Virus record (IMG/VR): IMGVR_UViG_3300032246_001980
Coordinates: 1-21,571 of that record
Length of the DNA stretch: 21,571 bases
Direction: 5' to 3' (one strand)
Source of the DNA: a virus
The notes beneath the pieces were generated by a model. The model was not told where the DNA came from, did no database searches, and worked only from the letters and a program-made list of their open reading frames with translations. Below, piece by piece: positions 16,234 to 21,571 of this stretch (within the stretch, counting starts at the first letter, position 1; each line of letters starts with the position of its first letter). The translations under genes were made by a program, and so were the position numbers.

Positions 16234-17110
16234 AAATTCTATTAAATTCTTCTAATATTCTATAAAAACTTTTATTGTTTTGGAACAACTCTTCTGAGGT
16301 TCCTTGAGGTGCGTTGTCTCTACACCACCAAATGTCGAAATGTTTTCTTACAAATAAATCTCTATTGTTAACATACATTAAAGTTAATATTTGTTCTTCG
16401 TGAGGTAAACCTTCATCTTCAATTAAAATCTTATCTACATAACCCTCGAACATATTAACAATAGTATCCCACTTATCTCTATGACCCCCAAATAATCCAC
16501 CAATAATATGAATACTTCTATCATATTCATTATACCATTTTGGATTCACAGTACCTGACCAATAGTTTCTATCATTCTCTTTACCCCACAACATAAACTT
16601 ATCGCCAGTATCTTCTATTAAGTGTTTTAAAAATTTGTTATTAAACAAATCACTTTCATAGAATCTTCTCATTGGATGTTTATCGTATGTTAGATATTTT
16701 AAAGGTATCAAACCACAGTGAGAAAGTCCGGCATCAATCCAATAGTAGTAATCATAACTTCTGTCTTCATTCCACCACCAGTTCAATTTAAGATATTGTA
16801 TTTCAATACATCTATCACCTCGTTTAATTGCATCAACATCTTTACGAGAATTAATCAAATCTTTAAATTTAGATTCGCTAATATCAAAAGGTTGAAACTT
16901 AAGTTGTTTTTCTGATATATTATTTTCCGTGTAAAAAAATTCTTTTAATGATTCTATCTCTCTTTCTGAAGTGTAGCAGAAAAAATCTGCATCTGTCATC
17001 TTCAATAGTGATAATAAACTATATCTGTAATGTCCTCCCCTTGCAGGTCTTCCACCAAATTCTGTTCCATTTAAATCACTATAAATTGCTGTTATAAATT
17101 TAACCGACAT
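16226..17110 (-). CDS. HtrL/YibB-like glycosyltransferase-type protein
   Basis: A 294-residue protein. It has the family's opening (MSVKFITAIYSDLNGTEFGGRPARGGHYRYSL), the IEIQYLKLNWWW stretch, and the core YYWIDAGLSH signature at about 122-131. A later IIGGLFGGHRDKW block is followed by LPHEEQILTLMY. The same blocks in the same order occur in the N-terminal half of the downstream two-domain enzyme, so the pair are duplicates. HtrL/YibB-type proteins are found in surface-polysaccharide clusters and are treated as glycosyltransferase-like; a precise reaction is not established here. It overlaps the GT25 gene by 11 bp and the next gene by 8 bp, fixing it in one operon. Confidence 0.75.
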   Translation of the reverse strand: MSVKFITAIYSDLNGTEFGGRPARGGHYRYSLLSLLKMTDADFFCYTSEREIESLKEFFYTENNISEKQLKFQPFDISESKFKDLINSRKDVDAIKRGDRCIEIQYLKLNWWWNEDRSYDYYYWIDAGLSHCGLIPLKYLTYDKHPMRRFYESDLFNNKFLKHLIEDTGDKFMLWGKENDRNYWSGTVNPKWYNEYDRSIHIIGGLFGGHRDKWDTIVNMFEGYVDKILIEDEGLPHEEQILTLMYVNNRDLFVRKHFDIWWCRDNAPQGTSEELFQNNKSFYRILEEFNRIYE

Positions 17111-17843
17111 TATATGGTAAATGTTTGTTTTCTTGTTTTATTTTTTTGTTCTCAGGTTCATTAAGATAAGTATGATGAATCTTAATTGGTGAGTATTGAT
17201 TCCAATTATACGTTTGAGTATAGAAGTTATTATACATACCATGAGAAACATCAGAATACGAATTTTTTTGTGGTGCAATTGGTAATACTGGTGTGTAAGA
17301 TTGTAATACAGGATAAACGTGTTTAACTAATTGTTCATCAATAGGGAGAACATAATCACCGCTTTGAAATGCATATTCTTTGATATTTTCTACAAGTTCA
17401 AACGACGACACATCGTAGATAAGAATATTAGTTGCAAATGTTTCAGTTAATCTATCGTGAGGTTTTGGTGGTAAATTAGTTAAATCTAACAACATACTAT
17501 ATTTTTCACTGATGTTGACAGGTCTATTTAAAGTCGGAGCCAAATTCATAACACCAAACTCAATACCCTCAATTTGTTTCTCTAAATCTTCTATAAATGA
17601 TTTTGCATATGGCATGACATCACAATCATCCTCAATAACCATCACACGTTTATACCCTCTTTCTTTAGCAATGTTTATAATTCCTAAGTGAGAAAGGGTA
17701 CAACCCATGTAACTATTTCTATTAACCGCTTTGAAAACTTCATAGTCCCAACCAAGATAGTTTAGTTCAAATTTAATATCTTCTAATCTATCTGGTCTAA
17801 TTTCTAAATTGACTACGAACTTTGGTAATTCATTGAATTTCAT
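17100..17843 (-). CDS. Glycosyltransferase family 25 (LPS/galactosyl-type)
   Basis: A 247-residue GT25 enzyme. The family start is VVNLEIRPDRLEDIKFEL (residues 10-27), then MGCTLSHLGIINIAKERGYKRVMVIEDDC (46-74) with the acidic motif Glu71-Asp72-Asp73. Next come TFATNILIY and, near residue 165-170, PIDEQL. Known GT25 members move galactose or similar sugars onto lipooligosaccharide, and eukaryotic relatives onto collagen hydroxylysine. It starts directly at the stop of the GT60-like gene (TAATG overlap at 17841-17845) and overlaps the next gene, so it is part of a tight glycosylation operon. The last 50 residues are basic and may sit on the surface. Donor and acceptor cannot be read from sequence. 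Confidence 0.88.
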   Translation of the reverse strand: MKFNELPKFVVNLEIRPDRLEDIKFELNYLGWDYEVFKAVNRNSYMGCTLSHLGIINIAKERGYKRVMVIEDDCDVMPYAKSFIEDLEKQIEGIEFGVMNLAPTLNRPVNISEKYSMLLDLTNLPPKPHDRLTETFATNILIYDVSSFELVENIKEYAFQSGDYVLPIDEQLVKHVYPVLQSYTPVLPIAPQKNSYSDVSHGMYNNFYTQTYNWNQYSPIKIHHTYLNEPENKKIKQENKHLPYNVG

Positions 17844-19111
17844 TAACTAACGTGGTTATGATTTAATTGACCTGTTAATCTATCACACCAACCTTTTGAT
17901 TCTGAGTGTGGCCAAACAACCCAATAAGCTGGTAATTCTGTTGTTTGGAATTCTCTCCAAACTTTACAATATCCATCAGGGTCTCTCATGAAACCAGCAA
18001 TTTCATTTTTATCTGCATCCTTTCTGAATAAAGTTTCGTCTTTATCATTATGGAATGCAACAACCCAAAAGTCATAATCTTTCTCAGGAACACTTGAATA
18101 ACCAACGTCAATACAATGTTTGTATATTGTTGCAAAACTGGCCTTCCACTCTTCTTCTGTTTCAAAATTATAAGGACTTGGTGGATATTGTTTATCTAAA
18201 CAATGTTTATCAATTGCTCTTTTTTCGAACAATAAACCTGAATATTTTTCATAATCTTTTAATGTTCTAACAGTACCAAATCCATAAGGACCATCATGAC
18301 CTTCTTGAGTCTCACCATCCATACCAAATAACTTTCTGTTTGTTAAGTGAGATATTCTATTCTTTTCACCCCAAGTCTTATCATCATCCCATTGTTTAGT
18401 TCTACCTTTACGAGTATACTCGTGGTAAACTACAGGGATGTGTGGGTGGAATAAATCATAACCCCATGTGTAAGCTCTTGCGGCAATTGAAATCTCTTCT
18501 CCGTGGAAATAGTATTCAGGGTTATGTTGAACTTCAGTTGAGAACTCTCCTAATGTAAAGCAGAAATGAGCCGAATAAAATCTTGCGGTAACAGGTTTCT
18601 TCATTTCTCTCCAGCCTGGAATTGTTTCGGGTAGAAAGAAAACAGCACCTTCAGGAATAAACCTATCAAAGGCCATTCTCCAAGCATCGGTTGCTCTACC
18701 TGCAGGGTCATTATCAGGGTCAAAGGATGGTACATAACCCGTAAGTAGAGGTTTCTTATACCCATCCTTTTGTAACCCCTTTATCATTTTAATTAAGATA
18801 TCATCCCAATCTTTAACAAATCTCATGTGAGAATCAATTTGCATTGTATAAGTCTCACCATCATATAGTTGTTGAGTTAAATTTCTTGCCCAACAAACAC
18901 CTTTAGCGTCTTGATATGGAATATCTAAGATTTTAAATCTTTTGTCGTTTCTGAATTCGTCGAGGTTATCAAAACCATCAGTTTCACTGAATTGTCTTGC
19001 GATTGAGAAAACCAAATTTTTTGGTTTCTTAGCATTTGCAATCATATCTTTTAAAGTAGGGATTAACTGTGGGTCCCTATATGATGCGATTTGAATAAAA
19101 ATTTTGCTCAT
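17843..19111 (-). CDS. GT60-like polypeptide N-acetylglucosaminyltransferase
   Basis: A 422-residue protein of the GlcNAc-transferase family that includes Skp1 hydroxyproline GlcNAc-transferase and protozoan polypeptide alpha-GlcNAc-transferases. Evidence: IFIQIASYRDPQLIPTLKDM (residues 4-23), GVCWARNLTQQLYDGE (71-86), the IDSHMRF motif (92-98; Asp93-Ser-His95 replaces the usual DxD), FHGEEISIAARAYTWGYDLF (202-221) and HPHIPVVYHEYTRKG (222-236). The last 130 residues are family-like but less conserved. Known relatives act on proteins, not lipids. It is the first gene after a strong terminator, and downstream genes overlap it, so it leads the operon. The gene just upstream encodes a Thr/Pro-rich protein, a natural acceptor. 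No signal peptide or membrane segment, so it acts in the cytoplasm. Confidence 0.85.
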   Translation of the reverse strand: MSKIFIQIASYRDPQLIPTLKDMIANAKKPKNLVFSIARQFSETDGFDNLDEFRNDKRFKILDIPYQDAKGVCWARNLTQQLYDGETYTMQIDSHMRFVKDWDDILIKMIKGLQKDGYKKPLLTGYVPSFDPDNDPAGRATDAWRMAFDRFIPEGAVFFLPETIPGWREMKKPVTARFYSAHFCFTLGEFSTEVQHNPEYYFHGEEISIAARAYTWGYDLFHPHIPVVYHEYTRKGRTKQWDDDKTWGEKNRISHLTNRKLFGMDGETQEGHDGPYGFGTVRTLKDYEKYSGLLFEKRAIDKHCLDKQYPPSPYNFETEEEWKASFATIYKHCIDVGYSSVPEKDYDFWVVAFHNDKDETLFRKDADKNEIAGFMRDPDGYCKVWREFQTTELPAYWVVWPHSESKGWCDRLTGQLNHNHVS

Positions 19112-19136
19112 TAATAGTATTTTGTATTAAAAATAA

Positions 19137-19164
19137 AAAACCCTCCACAAAAGTAGAGGGTTTT
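19137..19164 (-). terminator. Rho-independent terminator after the Thr/Pro-rich gene
   Basis: On the minus strand, AAAACCCTCTAC pairs with GTGGAGGGTTTT across a TTTT loop (one G-U wobble), followed by TTTTTTATTTTT. The stem plus T-tract is a textbook terminator for transcription coming from the Thr/Pro-rich gene (stop 19189), 25 nt downstream of it. It isolates that gene from the glycosyltransferase operon, whose first ATG is at 19111. The GT60-like promoter must therefore lie within 19112-19136 or come from readthrough. Confidence 0.9.
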
Positions 19165-19188
19165 AATTATATTATTTTTATTATTTTA

Positions 19189-20256
19189 TTAACAAAGATT
19201 ACTTGATGTAATAAGACCTGAACCACCCGTTACTTGATAGAATCTTGTACCGTTAGAGTAATATCCATTAGGTGCTGGTGTGGTCTTAGATGAGTTAAGG
19301 TATAATGTTTCTCCAACATCAGGTCCATCAGCTTGAGATGCTAAACCATAAATATTTTGACGTGATGCAACACACGCATCGTTAGATGTTGCTCCTGTAC
19401 CTAAACTATAAACAACATATGTTGGTGTTGAACTTGGTGTTAATGATGGAGTTGGTGTTAATGATGAAGTTGGTGTAGGTGTTGGAGTTGCCAAACAAAC
19501 GGAGATTGCTCCTACAGTACCTTCGCTATCTAATTCATAAACATCACCATCATAAACATAATATCCTGCTAAATTAACCTCAGGACATAATCCTGAAGAA
19601 CATCCGTAAAAGAATGTATTATTTGAGAATATTGGGTCATTACCAAATATTGTTGCGGTAAGTGATGTATAACAAGCATCAGAAGATGTGTCTTCACTGT
19701 GTGGAACAACAAATCTATATCTTGTAGGTTGAGGGTCAGTTGGTGATGGTGTTGGTGTAATTGTAGATGTTACAGATGGTGTATTCGTTTGAGTTTGTGT
19801 ATTAGTTGGTGTTTGTGTTGGAGTACCTGTTGGTGTTCCAGTGTTAGTTGGAGTTTGAGTATTTGTTGGAGTTTGAGTATTTGTTGGAGTTTGAGTATTT
19901 GTTGGAGTTTGAGTATTTGTTGGAGTTTGAGTATTTGTTGGAGTAACACTTGGTGTTGGTGTATTTGTACCTGTATTAGTTGGTGTTTGTGTCGGTGTTG
20001 GTGTGTTTGTTGCAGTATTAGTTGGAGTTTGTGTTGGAGTTGGAGTTACTTTTGGTGGAGGGAACACACCTAAATCAACTTCAACAATACTTGTTGGAAA
20101 TGCTGTTGAGTAAGTTGTATCTAATAACCAAATGTTTTTTGTTTGGTTTGGTGCCAACTCAACTTGGTATTCCCACATTGCGTCGTCACATCTTTGATAA
20201 TTAAAGTTCACAATTGTTGAACCCGTATTCGTTAGTGTATATTTGCTACATGCCAT
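19189..20256 (-). CDS. Mucin-like Thr/Pro repeat protein with duplicated C-terminal Cys-bearing domain
   Basis: A 355-residue protein. Residues 1-66 form a compact beta-rich head with Cys3 and Cys23. Residues about 71-178 are almost only Thr, Pro, Asn, Gln, Gly and Ser, with five exact TNTQTP repeats at 107-136. Residues about 180-254 and 281-355 are two copies of one domain: SDAC near the start, an IFG/IYG turn, FFY or LYL, AGYY or NGYY, and a closing Cys. A second Thr/Pro linker (about 257-280) joins them. The shape (head, extended stalk, paired end domains) suits a virion fibre or adhesin, and no secretion signal is present. It has its own promoter region and terminator. The adjacent glycosyltransferases could decorate its Thr residues. 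The repeats may change copy number, varying stalk length. No enzymatic motif is seen. Confidence 0.85.
   Translation of the reverse strand: MACSKYTLTNTGSTIVNFNYQRCDDAMWEYQVELAPNQTKNIWLLDTTYSTAFPTSIVEVDLGVFPPPKVTPTPTQTPTNTATNTPTPTQTPTNTGTNTPTPSVTPTNTQTPTNTQTPTNTQTPTNTQTPTNTQTPTNTGTPTGTPTQTPTNTQTQTNTPSVTSTITPTPSPTDPQPTRYRFVVPHSEDTSSDACYTSLTATIFGNDPIFSNNTFFYGCSSGLCPEVNLAGYYVYDGDVYELDSEGTVGAISVCLATPTPTPTSSLTPTPSLTPSSTPTYVVYSLGTGATSNDACVASRQNIYGLASQADGPDVGETLYLNSSKTTPAPNGYYSNGTRFYQVTGGSGLITSSNLC
19847..19936 (-). repeat. Five perfect 18-bp tandem repeats
   Basis: The plus-strand unit GTTGGAGTTTGAGTATTT is present five times without a mismatch at 19847-19936, with a partial sixth to 19944. Each unit encodes six residues (a TNTQTP permutation) in the minus-strand protein. 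Flanking Thr/Pro codons are diverged versions of the same unit. Exact identity in a short array suggests recent slippage or unequal recombination. As the unit is a multiple of three, copy changes keep the frame. Confidence 0.97.
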
Positions 20257-20275
20257 CTTAAATGTTATTTACTAA

Positions 20276-20282
20276 ATAAATA
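20276..20282 (-). promoter_or_regulatory. TATTTAT motif upstream of the Thr/Pro-rich gene
   Basis: The minus strand reads GTAGTATTTATTTAG, with the motif ending 19 nt before the ATG at 20256, the same gap as at the SOD-fusion gene. It lies downstream of the decayed repeat relic at 20330-20407, so it serves the intact gene. Promoter role inferred. Confidence 0.35.
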
Positions 20283-20329
20283 CTACGATTTTCTCTAATT
20301 TTATAAAGTAATCTTATTTTATTTCTTAA

Positions 20330-20407
20330 TTAAGATTTATGTTGTTGCAGGGGTTTGAGATTAGTCGGTGTATTAGTTAGAGTTTCCGTGTTTGTTGAAG
20401 TTGTTAA
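20330..20407 (-). pseudogene. Relic of a Thr/Pro repeat coding sequence
   Basis: In one minus-strand frame this otherwise noncoding gap reads LTTSTNTETLTNTPTN, then LKPLQQHKS and a stop. There is no start codon and a stop lies immediately upstream. The Thr/Asn/Pro pattern is the same as in the intact Thr/Pro-rich protein that follows, and the bases match diverged copies of its 18-bp unit. It looks like a leftover from a duplicated, deleted or recombined repeat gene. The rest of the 186-bp gap (20257-20442) is AT-rich with only the TATTTAT motif. Confidence 0.55.
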
Positions 20408-20442
20408 TTATTATAAAATAATTACATTCTGTTGAATACATA

Positions 20443-21522
20443 TTAACTCAATAATCCCGAAAGATAATCAGAAGTTAAATCAGTCCAAGTACCTGCGGAT
20501 GTTACACTATTCCATGTCCACGCAGAAAATCCATCAACTTGAACATAAGATTCATAACCATAATCTGTGTTTATAAAAATACCATTACACAAATATACTG
20601 GATTTTCACTAACATATCCTAAAGCCGCTAATGTTCCTCCTGTAACTGCCGCTGGTAAATAATCATATAAAAATTGATTAGCGTTATTTCTAATAACTCT
20701 TGTAGCATGTACCATACTATCACCATATGTCATTGCTGATAAAGTTACTCTTTCAGGCCATAACATATCTTGAAGATAATAAAATTCATAATCTCCAGTT
20801 CCTGACCAAGATGGAAAGATTGGTTGTGTTGCACCTGATGCAATAACTTGAGCGATTGCTCCAGCAACTGCACCGCAAGTTGTTGACAAAGTAGTACCAC
20901 TAACGTTACCTTTACGATAGATGTAACCTACATCACCATCAAGAGTAATTCCAATATGTGGTGTACTTGAAATAAATAATGTTCCTCCAGAAATTGTTGA
21001 ACCTGTTGTTATATGACTTGCCCACGCTCCCAAACCAACTTGGCCAACAAATGGATAACCAGCTAAACCTCCTGACATAAATGGCCCAAGAAGAGAACTC
21101 ATCGATGCAGGAAATTGACCAATATTACTAACTCCTTGTACTACTAGAGCATCAACATCATCAGAACAAATTCCTTCAGCATATACAATATCTTCAGGTG
21201 CAAACCCTAATGATTGCATAAATCCTGTAGTATATGAACCCCAAAAACTAGATAAAACAGAACCTGTAAATGTTAAATTAACAGTTTCAGTATACGCCGA
21301 TTGAGCTGGTGCTGGTTCAGGTATTGTTATGGTATATTCTGTTTGATATTCAGTGATGAATAAATCGTACTCTCCATATGGATATTCTGAATAATAATTA
21401 AATGGAACTATTTGGGTACCTAAACTAATTGTTCCTCCAGTTACTGGCTTAAAAACAGTAGGATTTGATGTTTTTCCTATTAAACTGTTACTTGAGATTC
21501 TAACTCCTTCTATTGTTGACAT
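20443..21522 (-). CDS. LCIB/LCIC-like beta-carbonic-anhydrase-type protein with an N-terminal phage domain
   Basis: A 359-residue protein. Residues about 100-230 match my recollection of the LCIB/LCIC family (algal and bacterial limiting-CO2-inducible proteins with a beta-carbonic-anhydrase fold). Key blocks are VYAEGICSDDVDALV (113-127), the GGLAGYPFVGQVGLGAWASH stretch (151-170), STPHIGITLDGDVGYIYRKG (186-205) and TTCGAVAGAI (214-223). Candidate zinc ligands are Cys119, His189 and Cys216, with an Asp at 121 or 122 and Arg203 as the catalytic pair. Carbonic anhydrases interconvert CO2 and bicarbonate, but some family members are inactive. Residues 1 to about 75 (GTISLGTQIVPFNYYSEYPYG) resemble a short beta module of phage structural proteins, so the product may be virion-attached. 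The gene is followed by the Thr/Pro-rich gene on the same strand. The family call rests on motif recall, not alignment. Confidence 0.62.
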   Translation of the reverse strand: MSTIEGVRISSNSLIGKTSNPTVFKPVTGGTISLGTQIVPFNYYSEYPYGEYDLFITEYQTEYTITIPEPAPAQSAYTETVNLTFTGSVLSSFWGSYTTGFMQSLGFAPEDIVYAEGICSDDVDALVVQGVSNIGQFPASMSSLLGPFMSGGLAGYPFVGQVGLGAWASHITTGSTISGGTLFISSTPHIGITLDGDVGYIYRKGNVSGTTLSTTCGAVAGAIAQVIASGATQPIFPSWSGTGDYEFYYLQDMLWPERVTLSAMTYGDSMVHATRVIRNNANQFLYDYLPAAVTGGTLAALGYVSENPVYLCNGIFINTDYGYESYVQVDGFSAWTWNSVTSAGTWTDLTSDYLSGLLS

Positions 21523-21534
21523 ATTTTTTTATTT

Positions 21535-21541
21535 ATAAATA
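21535..21541 (-). promoter_or_regulatory. TATTTAT motif upstream of the LCIB-like gene
   Basis: The minus strand reads AATATTTATAAATAAA, 12 nt before the ATG at 21522. This copy contains both TATTTAT and, overlapping it, the exact T4 late consensus TATAAATA in the sense orientation. The remaining 30 bases to the window edge are AT-rich and hold nothing I can name. Confidence 0.4.
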
Positions 21542-21571
21542 TTATGATTTATTAAAATTTTTATTTATTGA

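Noticed and set aside
19847-19944. Possible CRISPR array or DNA-level repeat element
   Set aside because: The units are contiguous without spacers, a multiple of three long and inside a coding frame.
19789-20073. Plus-strand frame rich in Cys, Trp and Ser
   Set aside because: It is the antisense reading of the Thr/Pro tandem repeats; its regularity comes from the 18-bp unit.
1-21571. tRNA genes, integrase, attachment sites, insertion sequences
   Set aside because: I found no cloverleaf with CCA-adjacent arms, no recombinase or transposase motif and no long direct or terminal inverted repeats by eye.

Overview
This 21.6 kb window reads as part of the genome of a T4-like, contractile-tailed (myovirus) bacteriophage, most likely assembled from an aquatic or environmental sample. 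The diagnostic genes are a tail sheath protein (gp18 type), a gp13-type neck protein, probable gp14- and gp15-type connector proteins and a complete family B DNA polymerase (gp43 type). The DNA is AT-rich and densely packed, with several stop/start overlaps. I see no tRNA, rRNA, CRISPR array, insertion sequence or integrase. None of the start codons has a convincing Shine-Dalgarno sequence; leaders are A/T-rich instead. That is typical of Bacteroidota and their phages, so a Bacteroidota host is a reasonable but unproven guess.

Layout. Positions 1-4188 (minus strand): sheath, a GC-rich hairpin terminator, a HAD-fold protein and the first codons of another gene. Positions 4309-4470 (plus): a 53-residue protein resembling ribbon-helix-helix proteins. 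Positions 4467-6019 (minus): a translationally coupled pair of neck/tail-completion proteins. A 46-bp divergent control region follows. Positions 6066-11291 (plus): SET-domain protein, SNF2-type helicase, a superoxide dismutase fused to an extra C-terminal domain, gp13-type neck protein and a small unknown protein. Positions 11277-14066 (minus): DNA polymerase. Positions 14157-19111 (minus): a small unknown protein preceded by four chained or overlapping glycosyltransferase genes (in transcription order GT60-like, GT25, HtrL/YibB-like, and an HtrL/YibB plus GT2-like fusion). A strong minus-strand terminator lies at 19137-19164. Positions 19189-20256 (minus): a mucin-like Thr/Pro repeat protein. 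Positions 20443-21522 (minus): a protein whose core resembles the LCIB/LCIC beta-carbonic-anhydrase family.

How the parts may work together. Structural genes for sheath and neck are interleaved with replication and repair genes (polymerase, SNF2 helicase). The right half looks like a virion-decoration module. A Thr/Pro-rich repeat protein with two C-terminal Cys-bearing domains lies just upstream of four glycosyltransferases. The first of these belongs to a family whose studied eukaryotic members attach GlcNAc to proteins, including Thr-rich mucins. The inference is that the phage makes and glycosylates its own mucin-like surface protein.

The most notable candidates are this possible O-glycosylation cassette, the LCIB-like carbonic-anhydrase protein, the SOD fusion with a possible PD-(D/E)XK-like tail, and a recurrent sense-strand TATTTAT motif upstream of nine start codons. 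That motif is the reverse complement of the core of the T4 late promoter.
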